Made by a program: the position numbers and the translations under genes | Notes under the pieces: model-generated | Databases searched by the model: none | The model's input: the letters and a program-made list of their open reading frames with translations, nothing else | What the model was told of the DNA's origin: nothing | Shown here: positions 44,651-53,006 of the stretch, in pieces | Layout of the letters: every line of letters begins with the position of its first letter | How positions within the stretch are numbered: the stretch's first letter is position 1 | Origin: Bdellovibrionales bacterium CG10_big_fil_rev_8_21_14_0_10_45_34 | Lineage (GTDB): Bacteria; Bdellovibrionota; Bdellovibrionia; Bdellovibrionales; 1-14-0-10-45-34 | NCBI GenBank assembly: GCA_002778785.1 | Contig: PEZS01000011.1 | Span: 62,001 to 126,000, forward strand | Direction of reading: 5' to 3' | Length of the DNA: 64,000 nt

Positions 44651-46635
44651 CGCCCGCCCCCTTTTTCTAAAATAGTTTTAATACCTACTATTGCATTTTG
44701 AGATTGAAACACCGGAATTTTTGCAGACTCTACGAGAGTGACTCCGTCGCTAAAAGCAGATGACGGTACGACAGGTTGAAAATCGACAACAACAACATCG
44801 ATGTCAGCTCGACGTGACAAACTTTGAAACGCGGTAAAAAGCTCACCCGAATGAACGTCGCCGTAGGCTCCAATAACCTTGTATGGAATCAAATGGATAT
44901 TATCTCTGAGCTGTCCAACGGCTTTTTTCGCCCACTTAGTTGTCTGACCGAAGTCATCGTGAGGCCTTTTATCCCAAGAAATAAAATCAAAACCGCTGTT
45001 ATCTATGTATGCTGCCAACTGCGGATCAGAGAGATTCAGGCCTGAGCCCAAAACGGCAACACGTAGCTTTCGAACATTTCTAGTTTGACTGACATATGCC
45101 GACTCTTTTACGTCGACCGATGTCACGCTTTTGGTCTTTAAGGTTTGTCGCTCGTAGTAATCTGAGGATAATGCTTTTGCGCTTAGCGTGCCGGAGTCAC
45201 TGTGTTTAATGTAATCTTGATCGAGTTCATTGTAGTATCGATAGAGGCCGTATCCGCCCATGAGCCCCATCATCATACTCTCTAACCACCCGACTTTTCC
45301 GAGATGACAACTCTGAAGACCATCGAGAAGCTTGCGGGATTGTGAATCGCTTGCCGATATTTCGCGCGAGACAGTGTTTATCGCGTCCGTCTCACCTGAT
45401 GCATTTAATTTGTAGCTCTGAACTTGCCAAGGATCAAAATGACCATCTGTCCACCTTAACACTTCCCCTACGTAGGGCTTTCTCGAATTCCAAAGCGCCG
45501 GAGTCACTCGGCTCACTTGCCCATTCACGTTTGCCTGAACAAAATAGGTATTGCCCCCTTGGCCAACAAGAATTGAACCCACATCCAGTTCGTCGTCAAA
45601 TCCTCCTTCGACAAGAAACCTATTGTATTCAGTGCTTATAATTTGAGTCTGCCAGGTTTGCCCAACTTCACTCACGAATTTTTCGACCGCAAGAGGCACA
45701 ATTTCTTCTAAGGCTTCACGCAGTGCTTTTCGCTTTTGAATATCAACAGCAACAGACCAACCGGCATATTGAAAACCGATTGATAGGTATTTCCCTTTTG
45801 CTTGGAGTTCGTACTGGTAATTGTCTAATACTGAGTTGAGGTTGTCGGAAGTTTTAATTTCTACTAACGAGCGAAAGGCGAAAGTCTTCTTTTTAAACTG
45901 GAATCCGAAACCAAGTATTGAGAACGAAAGTCCTTCGTCGGAGTTCGCACCGAAGTTGGATCTAAAAGGGCCCCAACCGGAAGTCTTCATGCTCTCACCA
46001 AAAAAATTGGGAACTCTACAGCTAGTTTGAGCTTCGTTGTTTGGCTGAACAAATTCGTTATCTGTGACGAAGTCTACGCCATCATTGTAGGGGTTTTCAG
46101 TTTGCTGAGTGAAACCATAGACCACTCTGTTACTTCGCTCGCCCGAAATATATTGGAGCTCTTTGATTTCTGGCGTCCAGGTTAGGCGGTTCGCGCTGAG
46201 GGCTTGGGTGACTTTGTCACTAATATGACCGTCAAAACTAGAAGGTTTGATAGCTGATGAAACTTCGCGAAACTGCAGCTCCGATAAAAAATGATTCCAG
46301 TCTGTTCGGGAGTGACGAGTCTGCAGCATTGTAACCAGAGAAGGACTACTTGAAAGCTGGACTGTCGACATCGGCTTTGCTAGGCCATGTAGTGTCGATT
46401 GATCCAGCATCCTGACGACAAACCTTCCAGATTTAAAAGCCTCTTGTGCAATGAGATAGGATACGTCTTGTCCAAAAAATTCTCTTTTCCCATCCATAAA
46501 GGTAATGTGACGATCTCTTGCCACAACAACATCGACCTTCGTCTTGGGTAGTCTCTGCGCAGAAACGTCTAATGAAATCGCCGAAGTAAAAAGGGCCAGT
46601 GAGGCAGCAGCTGATCGCCAAAGAAGTCGAGTCAT
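44647..46635 (-). CDS. Exported protein ending in a dead subtilisin-like domain
   Basis: 662 residues from the ATG at 46635, chosen because a signal peptide (ending DVSAQ) begins there; the frame runs further up without a supported start. The first ~520 residues are mostly beta-rich and unrecognised. Residues ~524-662 align by pattern with the first half of an S8 subtilase: VAVLGSG where VAVLDTG holds the catalytic Asp, DDFGQTTKWAK where DxxGHGTHVAG holds the catalytic His, and LIPYKVIGAYG followed by a helix and VVVVDFQ in place of the strand before NMSLG. Asp and His are replaced and no GTSMA Ser motif exists, so it cannot cleave. It may be a scaffold or inhibitor-like pseudoprotease. Confidence 0.72.
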   Translation of the reverse strand: MTRLLWRSAAASLALFTSAISLDVSAQRLPKTKVDVVVARDRHITFMDGKREFFGQDVSYLIAQEAFKSGRFVVRMLDQSTLHGLAKPMSTVQLSSSPSLVTMLQTRHSRTDWNHFLSELQFREVSSAIKPSSFDGHISDKVTQALSANRLTWTPEIKELQYISGERSNRVVYGFTQQTENPYNDGVDFVTDNEFVQPNNEAQTSCRVPNFFGESMKTSGWGPFRSNFGANSDEGLSFSILGFGFQFKKKTFAFRSLVEIKTSDNLNSVLDNYQYELQAKGKYLSIGFQYAGWSVAVDIQKRKALREALEEIVPLAVEKFVSEVGQTWQTQIISTEYNRFLVEGGFDDELDVGSILVGQGGNTYFVQANVNGQVSRVTPALWNSRKPYVGEVLRWTDGHFDPWQVQSYKLNASGETDAINTVSREISASDSQSRKLLDGLQSCHLGKVGWLESMMMGLMGGYGLYRYYNELDQDYIKHSDSGTLSAKALSSDYYERQTLKTKSVTSVDVKESAYVSQTRNVRKLRVAVLGSGLNLSDPQLAAYIDNSGFDFISWDKRPHDDFGQTTKWAKKAVGQLRDNIHLIPYKVIGAYGDVHSGELFTAFQSLSRRADIDVVVVDFQPVVPSSAFSDGVTLVESAKIPVFQSQNAIVGIKTILEKGGGR

Positions 46636-46797
46636 TTCATTTATTGGGACCTGACAAATCGAAGTCGCCGTATGCTTTGCTTTTATTCGACGTGCCAGCA
46701 AGCCCAACAAGCTAAGGGCGATACGCCTGTAACCGATTGAAACTTTGACACAATTTTCTAACTCACTTTTGGCCGTTCTCATAGACAAAGAAAGATT

Positions 46798-46865
46798 CGG
46801 ACCGAAAGTCGACAGACTTAAGAAGGGTGTTATAGACAAACTGTCGAACCTCTTCTCAAGGTCCG
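46798..46865. other. Nested inverted repeats (possible structured leader)
   Basis: Outer arms CGGACC (46798-46803) and GGTCCG (46860-46865); inner arms CGACAG (46810-46815) and CTGTCG (46841-46846). The pairing is perfect in both arms and centred. It lies within 46636-47142, a 507-base stretch without a supported gene, upstream of the pseudo-subtilase start. Confidence 0.35.
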
Positions 46866-47055
46866 AAATTCATTACCTAGATCAAGGGTTTACAAAACTG
46901 GTTGCTCCAAAGCCCTAGTAAAATCAAGACTTTTGAAGAGTTCTAGAATGAGAGCCTCAAAAAAATGTCAATGAAATGGTGGCTTAATCGCGACACAAAT
47001 CCCAGAAAAACTGTCGTTTGAAGTTACAAAAGAACTTCGGGTCCCACTGCGATTA

Positions 47056-47089
47056 CTGATCGAATTTGTCTGATCGAACTTGTCTGAGC
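47056..47089. repeat. 14-bp direct repeat, two and a half copies
   Basis: CTGATCGAATTTGT, CTGATCGAACTTGT and a partial CTGAGC. One mismatch separates the two full copies. It lies in the same 507-base gap. No function suggested. Confidence 0.55.
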
Positions 47090-47142
47090 CCAGACACTTA
47101 ATTCGCTATAGAACAGAAAATTATTTCGACGAGGGAAATTTC

Positions 47143-47553
47143 TTAATAAGAGGGGAAGGTCCTAGAAAGCCTATAAAGCTTCCCTCTTAAAAGCCTTTCT
47201 GCGTCTGTGTACTCGTAAATACCCTCGTTAGATGCGTCCAAAGTCACGAGTCTGCCAATCAATTCGTTAGCGAGCTTGTTGGGATTAACATTTGCCTCTT
47301 GATCTCTGACAGTTACGTCGCCCGTATTACAAAAATCTGACTGGAACGCCTTCATCAATGCGACATCTTTCGAAAAATTAGGACCTAACACCGAAAATAG
47401 AAGAACATCTGTTTCACTAATCGTAGTGACATCTGAACACACGATTTCTGCGCTAGTCAGTCGCCCACCCATGCAGTCCTGCTGCTGACAAGAAAATGCA
47501 TTGCTACTCAAACCAACCAAAGCTAACAAAATTACGACTGAAAACTTTTTCAT
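47143..47553 (-). CDS. Small secreted Cys-containing protein
   Basis: 136 residues with a clear signal peptide (MKKFSVVILLALVGLSSNAFS). The mature protein starts CQQQDC and has two further Cys residues, so two disulphides are possible. No domain recognised. It stands alone, with no partner on the same strand within 150 bases. Probably periplasmic. Confidence 0.7.
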   Translation of the reverse strand: MKKFSVVILLALVGLSSNAFSCQQQDCMGGRLTSAEIVCSDVTTISETDVLLFSVLGPNFSKDVALMKAFQSDFCNTGDVTVRDQEANVNPNKLANELIGRLVTLDASNEGIYEYTDAERLLRGKLYRLSRTFPSY

Positions 47554-47712
47554 TTTACAACTCCATCAAAGAGAATGCAGAGGCTTAAATCACCATTCAA
47601 CTCTAAAACAGCTCTGCCAATTATTTTATAATCACCAATCACGACAAACACCATCAAAAGATATGCCATTTGATAAAATCGCTAAATATTTACACAGCAA
47701 CCGATAGAAGCT

Positions 47713-48717
47713 TTACGTAGTGGGGCTAACGAGATCAGTTAACCCTAGATTTGGCAAACTGACAAAAACCTCGGCACGGATGGGGCAGTTCTCAAGCGGA
47801 CATTCTTGACAATATTTGGAGCGGCATGGGTCCATATGCAGATGAAGCTCGCCAAACTTTCGCCCCACTTTTTCATAACCACTGATAACGTCATTTTCAA
47901 ACTCACTCAGTATTTCGTGGGCCCGTTGGACATCCCAAAACTCCGGCACGACAACGTGAGCATCGACATGATGGAAAGGCCCTGAGCGAATCACCCGTGT
48001 GTAATGAAGTGAAATCACGCCTGGCCGCAGATTCCCAATAAAGAGAGATCTCAATTTTTCGATGACATTTTCGTCTTCAGCATCCATCAAGCCACTGATA
48101 GATTGCCCAAGCAGTCGCACTCCTGTGTAGCCAAGCCAAATGGCAACTCCGCCAGCAAACAATGGATCAATCCAGGGAATTGATGTGATTTTAACAACGA
48201 TCAAAGCAACTACAACCACAAGGCTTGTCCAAAAGTCCGAGAAGAGGTGCGCTCCGCTTGCAACAAGTGCGAGCGATCCATACTGGCGGCCAATTTTTCT
48301 GAGGTAAAATCCAACGGCCAAATTAACTAAACCTGCAGCAGCAACAAGTCCTAAACCTATATCGATTCGCTCGACTTGGGCGCCTTCAAAAAGCTTCTGA
48401 ACAGCCGTATAAACAATCAGAATTGCAGCAAAAAGTATAAGACCGCCCTCAAAAGCTGCCGAAACATACTCGATTTTGCCGTGTCCATAAGGATGATCGC
48501 GATCCGCCGGCTTTGAGGCCACATGAAGAACCGTCAATCCAACGACGGCAGCAATCACATTGACAATGCTCTCTAGCGCATCAGAAAGCACCGCGCTTGA
48601 TCCAGTCAAAGAATAGGCCGTAAATTTTATTGCCAGGAGCGCAAGCCCCACAATGAGACTTATCCAACCAGCAGCTTTCACCTTATGATCGTATAGGTTT
48701 TTCGTTCGTCTTTTCAT
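47713..48717 (-). CDS. Cation diffusion facilitator metal exporter
   Basis: 334 residues with about six membrane helices and a C-terminal cytoplasmic metal-sensing domain, the CDF layout. Metal site residues: SDALES in helix 2, GHGKIE in the loop, and HLFSD (HxxxD) in helix 5, compatible with Zn but not proof of it. The second acidic residue of helix 2 seen in YiiP is Ser here. The C-terminal tail adds a Cys cluster (C-x4-C-x2-C-x4-C, residues ~303-316), which is uncommon in CDF proteins and may bind metal. It exports divalent cations by proton antiport in the inner membrane. Confidence 0.9.
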   Translation of the reverse strand: MKRRTKNLYDHKVKAAGWISLIVGLALLAIKFTAYSLTGSSAVLSDALESIVNVIAAVVGLTVLHVASKPADRDHPYGHGKIEYVSAAFEGGLILFAAILIVYTAVQKLFEGAQVERIDIGLGLVAAAGLVNLAVGFYLRKIGRQYGSLALVASGAHLFSDFWTSLVVVVALIVVKITSIPWIDPLFAGGVAIWLGYTGVRLLGQSISGLMDAEDENVIEKLRSLFIGNLRPGVISLHYTRVIRSGPFHHVDAHVVVPEFWDVQRAHEILSEFENDVISGYEKVGRKFGELHLHMDPCRSKYCQECPLENCPIRAEVFVSLPNLGLTDLVSPTT

Positions 48718-48825
48718 TACTGATCAGAGTTTACTCGGCGATCAACACAATTGCCAAGTAGGGAGTTGATCCTATCGCATGCCTTCAAAATAGGTGCACC
48801 TTGTTTGCTTACGGAGAAGCATTAC

Positions 48826-50598
48826 CTACTGACAGTCACTGGGGCTTTCATTGCCGCCACCGCCACCTTGACTAGGATTTGGAAGATCCGGCCCGCCGGG
48901 AACTTGCGGTATTTGAATCTCCACATACTCTGCGAGTGTTAGAAGATCGAGAGACTTGCCGCCGTTTATACGGCCTGAGTAAGTAGATTTTGATGGCGAA
49001 CCAGCAAGTAGCATCTCCTCGGCTTTTGAAGGCTCTAGTTTTAACTGAGTTCTGCTGTAGACCCATCCAATTACAAGACCTAATGCTCCCGCAACGGTCG
49101 GAGCGGCCATTGAAGTACCTCTTAATGAACCATACTGGTTCGACGGCATTGTAGATAAAATCTCTCTGCCACCAGGAGCCGCAATGCCAATGAATCGTGA
49201 AGAATAATTTGAGAAGTCACTAAAACTGCCTGTTTCCCAGTCGAACGACCCAACTGCAACAGCACCATCTATAGAGGCCGCATAACTTGCAGGAGTATAA
49301 AATTGAAAATCGAGAGACCTTGCTTCATTGCCGGCTGCAATCACTATAGTGGCCCCCTTAGACACCGCGTACTCCATCGCTTCAGCAGTGGTCTCCGCAC
49401 GCCCTGGTCCACCCAGACTCATATTAATAACATGGGCTCCATTGTCTGCGGCGTACCTGATAGCGTTGTCGATGTTGGCAGTTTCGCCGTAAGGTGACGA
49501 GCCAAAGACATTGAGTGCCATAATGCGCACTTTGCTTGGCATAACTCCTGTGCCGCCTTTGCCATTCCCACCCTTCGCAGCAGCGATTCCCGCAACGTGA
49601 GTGCCATGAAAGTTACCATTCCAGTTACCTGTGGGAGAAGGATCATTCTTTTTATCTGCAAAGTTATACCCGATAAGATCGTCGACATATCCGTTGCCAT
49701 CATCGTCGATACCGTTAGCAACTTCGTGAGGATTCCGCCAAATATGATCGTAGAGATCCTCTTGCCGCCAATCAACTCCACTATCAATGATTGCAATGAC
49801 AACTTCGCGCTGAATTCCGGTAGCGTTGTTGTAGAACTTTTCCCAGGCGGCTGCAGCGTTTATGGCTCGCAGGTGACCCTGTTGAGCACTCTTTGGATCT
49901 TTGTCAAATTCCGCTGACAGGTGATACTTTACCGAATCCCCTAGGCCTACAATACATTCATTTTCTTGGGCCATTTGTTCAAGTTCCGACGCGAGCATAG
50001 TTCGATCGATTTGAAAGTTGAATGTCTTTATTTGGGAGGATGTGGAGTTCTTGTTTTTTGAAAATGCTGTCGACAAGCTTTGCTGTGATTGTATGCCTGC
50101 GATCAAGCTCGAAAATGTGTCACCTGTAGGGCCATTTTCGAGTGCGCATTCGACATCTAAACTCACCGCAAGCTCGCTATTTTTGTCAATAGCAAAGCTG
50201 GCGTGATTCTCCGAACCTTGCTGGTGACTTGCCTTCGCAGAAACACTCGCTTCTTCACCCCCACCTGACATCGCAGCTCTAAGTGATTGAGTGTACGAGA
50301 GGCCCTTCTTTGCAGCCAAAGTGTGAAGCTTCAATTTTACGTTTTGAAATCGCGATGGAAACTCTGTTGATGTATCTTTTTGGGCCTTAACAGTCTTTGC
50401 TGACAACAAAGTCAATTTTGAATCCTGCGCCTGGGCCTGACTAGCAGATGAAGGAATCACGCACTGCTGGCTAGACCCAGAGCCTTGTTGCTGATTGCCA
50501 AAGTGCTCCTCTAAGGAGCCTTTAATTATATCCTCTTCACAGGCAGTGAGTACGAGAAATGAACACACGAATGCGAGACGCCAAAACCCTTGCACCAA
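48826..50598 (-). CDS. S8 subtilisin-like serine protease, lipoprotein
   Basis: 590 residues. Signal ends in the lipobox LTAC, so the protease is lipid-anchored at Cys20. A ~250-residue N-terminal region with Ser/Gln/Ala-rich parts precedes the catalytic domain. The triad is intact: Asp272 in IIDSGVDW, His331 in FHGTHVAG, Ser496 in GTSMAAP, with the oxyanion region around VINMSLGG. A calcium-loop-like stretch NGIDDDGNGYVDD lies between Asp and His. The C-terminus is Gly-rich. It should be an active surface or periplasmic protease, likely useful for degrading prey proteins; that use is inferred. Confidence 0.95.
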   Translation of the reverse strand: MVQGFWRLAFVCSFLVLTACEEDIIKGSLEEHFGNQQQGSGSSQQCVIPSSASQAQAQDSKLTLLSAKTVKAQKDTSTEFPSRFQNVKLKLHTLAAKKGLSYTQSLRAAMSGGGEEASVSAKASHQQGSENHASFAIDKNSELAVSLDVECALENGPTGDTFSSLIAGIQSQQSLSTAFSKNKNSTSSQIKTFNFQIDRTMLASELEQMAQENECIVGLGDSVKYHLSAEFDKDPKSAQQGHLRAINAAAAWEKFYNNATGIQREVVIAIIDSGVDWRQEDLYDHIWRNPHEVANGIDDDGNGYVDDLIGYNFADKKNDPSPTGNWNGNFHGTHVAGIAAAKGGNGKGGTGVMPSKVRIMALNVFGSSPYGETANIDNAIRYAADNGAHVINMSLGGPGRAETTAEAMEYAVSKGATIVIAAGNEARSLDFQFYTPASYAASIDGAVAVGSFDWETGSFSDFSNYSSRFIGIAAPGGREILSTMPSNQYGSLRGTSMAAPTVAGALGLVIGWVYSRTQLKLEPSKAEEMLLAGSPSKSTYSGRINGGKSLDLLTLAEYVEIQIPQVPGGPDLPNPSQGGGGGNESPSDCQ

Positions 50599-50650
50599 AC
50601 CCCCTCTTTCTTCATCGACAACCCGAAAAGTCCCCGTGAATACTGCCCAA

Positions 50651-50671
50651 AGTGATTAAGACCTAATCACT
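50651..50671. promoter_or_regulatory. 8-bp inverted repeat upstream of the subtilase
   Basis: AGTGATTA, AGACC, TAATCACT, located 50-70 bases before the subtilase start. A related CACTTAAGTG palindrome, followed by another TGATT, lies at about 50692-50705. Repeated AGTGATT half-sites suggest a regulator site, though a weak terminator for the small gene upstream is possible. Confidence 0.4.
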
Positions 50672-50717
50672 CGGATCTTCCAAATCTGAGACACTTAAGT
50701 GATTGGGATGGGTTAAT

Positions 50718-50990
50718 TTATTTGCGGCGGCGCTGAGAGCCTAAAGCTGGTGTAGGAAGAACTTCCGTCATCTCTTGGCGAAACTCACTTCTGTAGTGAA
50801 CGAAGTTTTTCATCTCATTCCGCTCTCTAGAAATGATGACAAGCCTGTCGTCGTTATGAAGCTCTCCTTTAATGCCAATGTCATCAAGATCTAGACGATT
50901 CTTGGCTAGAGAGACCGCAGAAACAACAAAAATTCCTGAAACCAAAAATACGATTAGTAGGAAGGAGAATACAATTCTTTTGCTCATCAT
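50718..50990 (-). CDS. Small single-pass membrane protein
   Basis: 90 residues: basic start, one hydrophobic segment at ~6-28, then a charged periplasmic tail containing RLVIISRERNEMKN and ending in a basic cluster. No family recognised. It lies about 120 bases upstream of the subtilase on the same strand, so it could be co-transcribed. Confidence 0.6.
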   Translation of the reverse strand: MMSKRIVFSFLLIVFLVSGIFVVSAVSLAKNRLDLDDIGIKGELHNDDRLVIISRERNEMKNFVHYRSEFRQEMTEVLPTPALGSQRRRK

Positions 50991-51215
50991 AGAGAATATT
51001 CTGCCAAAAACTTACACCTAATGACAAGTCAAGACCCTGTCAAATGCCACAAATGCTTCGATATGCGATTCACTTGCCCTAAGTCGCGCTCACTGAGCGA
51101 CTCTTAAACAGTTTTGTCAAAAATCTCGTAGGGTGAATTTTGGACCTTTGAATAGTTTTGACACTTTTTGAAGAGCTTAATCCACCTAGCCAACTAACCG
51201 AACTACAATTTAACG

Positions 51216-52871
51216 ATGGTCCTAAAACTTTATTCCCGTGCGGGTTTCATGGCTCTTTCACTTTTACTTGCCTCCTGCGGCCAACCGCTTACGACGGCTA
51301 CACAGGCTCCGGCATCCACTGAGGGTTCAACAAACGGTGGCCAGACCTGTCCGAGTAAAGCAGAAATTAGAAATTCGATTTTCGATGAGATATACAAAAA
51401 TGCCGAGACAGCTAACAACTACACAGCAGTACAAGTTTCTTTACAGGCTCACTCATCAAAAATTGTAAGTTCGTTGAGTCACAAGTGGAAGCTTGTCGAT
51501 GACACCTCTCTCAAAGGTTTTTCTGTGGAGAGCGAAAACGAAATTCTCAGTTTAGTTTCAAAATCACTATCTGGCATTTCAAGCGCATCGTCTTATGTGG
51601 TATTGGATCACAGGGCAGCAATCATCGATGAAGCCAGGTATGTAGCGGGAGTAACTGGTCAACCTGCTAAGGTAAGGTTCAAATCACTTCAGCAAAGTCC
51701 GATGAGTCCAGACGAAGCTCTGATTGCTATAGCATCGTTGGAAGCTGGAAACAGAACCACTCAGTCGGCCATCGAAGCACAAGAACATATTGATGCTGCG
51801 GTCTCTGCTATTGAGTCAAAGCTTATTGCAAGCGGTGTATGCAGTCCGGGCCTTCCGGGGCCAACAGAAGGCAGTGCTGGAGGAGATTCGCCCTCTGGAG
51901 GCGATGTTCCGCAGTATACGGACTTGCTCTCTTATTGGAAGGCTTCTCTTAATCCAGCAGTGTACGGAGCTTGGAAGGCTTTTAGTGTCGCGTATCAAAA
52001 CTGTGATGCAATTAGTAGACCCCCTTTAACAGCAAGTTCTCCATATACCGAAGGCATTGTCGAACAAGGAAGAAATCCCGACAACGGCGGAGTTCTGCGA
52101 GTCATTTCCAGCTTAGAAAAAGTGAATGCGACTCATCCCTACGCTTCTGGATGGCTAAGGCAAAATGACTCCTGCTTTCACCTTCCTAGTTCGCCTCTTA
52201 TATATGACTTCGGCGGAAAGCCAAAAGCCACCAGTTCGGTGGATTCGAATCTTGATTATTTCTCTAACTCTGGCTCGGGCTCGAAAGCTTTAGGTACGGA
52301 TTGCACAGGATATGTATTCTCTGCTCTCGCATCTGCCGGGCTAAGGTTGACGACTTCTGGTCGGTTAAGAGCAATTTCGGTGAACGCCTATCACTCTAGC
52401 TATTTTGCAAAGCCTGAAGCTTTACCTTTTGATTGTTTAAATCGCATTGAAGTTAGCGCTAGTCATTCCATTCTTGCTGGCGATATTGTGGCTATCAACG
52501 GTCATGTTTTTATAATCGACCAAGTTGGAGAGGACCCTTTTGGGTTAAGAAAAAAGAAAACTTCCGAAAGTTGCACTCTTTCATCGATAGACGTGTCGGA
52601 TTTTGATTTCTATCTTGCGCAGAGTAGTCCAAGCAAAGGGGCTGTTGGTATCAACAGGTTCCGAGGATCTGACTACTTGAATAGCTCGCCATCAATGGCG
52701 CAGATCGTGAAACTTTACGCCGTCGAAGCGTGTAAGAGTTTGTTTGATGGAATAACTAGGCGCCCTAAGTTCTCCTCAGGTGCAATCACACGGCACAAAG
52801 GAACACCCGAGTGCATTGATAGACCCATCGAGCTGGCGCGCGAATCGTGCGTCGCGGCCTGTCCACTATGA
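51216..52871 (+). CDS. NlpC/P60-like lipoprotein, probable cell-wall peptidase
   Basis: 551 residues. The signal ends in the lipobox LASC (Cys21). A Thr/Ser/Gly linker and a helical region lead to a second linker at ~210-232. The C-terminal part holds an NlpC/P60-type arrangement: TDCTGYVFSALASAG with the presumed nucleophile Cys363, then AGDIVAINGHVFIIDQV with His430. The third catalytic residue cannot be assigned by eye. Such enzymes cut peptidoglycan stem peptides, which fits a predator or wall remodelling. Extra Cys pairs near the C-terminus are unusual for the family. Divergent from the small membrane protein; no ribosome site is obvious before the ATG. Confidence 0.75.
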   Translation: MVLKLYSRAGFMALSLLLASCGQPLTTATQAPASTEGSTNGGQTCPSKAEIRNSIFDEIYKNAETANNYTAVQVSLQAHSSKIVSSLSHKWKLVDDTSLKGFSVESENEILSLVSKSLSGISSASSYVVLDHRAAIIDEARYVAGVTGQPAKVRFKSLQQSPMSPDEALIAIASLEAGNRTTQSAIEAQEHIDAAVSAIESKLIASGVCSPGLPGPTEGSAGGDSPSGGDVPQYTDLLSYWKASLNPAVYGAWKAFSVAYQNCDAISRPPLTASSPYTEGIVEQGRNPDNGGVLRVISSLEKVNATHPYASGWLRQNDSCFHLPSSPLIYDFGGKPKATSSVDSNLDYFSNSGSGSKALGTDCTGYVFSALASAGLRLTTSGRLRAISVNAYHSSYFAKPEALPFDCLNRIEVSASHSILAGDIVAINGHVFIIDQVGEDPFGLRKKKTSESCTLSSIDVSDFDFYLAQSSPSKGAVGINRFRGSDYLNSSPSMAQIVKLYAVEACKSLFDGITRRPKFSSGAITRHKGTPECIDRPIELARESCVAACPL

Positions 52872-52968
52872 CCATTTTGTAGAGCTCAATGACCAATCAA
52901 ACATACATTTATAAACTGAGAGCACAACTTGCCATTTATCTCTACGAGCTAGAGGTAATAAAGGGCAG

Positions 52969-52999
52969 GCCTCTGTAAGCGGTATGGTACGCGAGAGGC
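52969..52999. terminator. Imperfect hairpin between convergent genes
   Basis: GCCTCT (52969-52974) pairs with AGAGGC (52994-52999), with an inner GCG/CGC. It lies between the convergent genes at 51216 and 53007. No T-tract follows, so it is a candidate only. Confidence 0.35.
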
Positions 53000-53006
53000 A
53001 ACTGAC

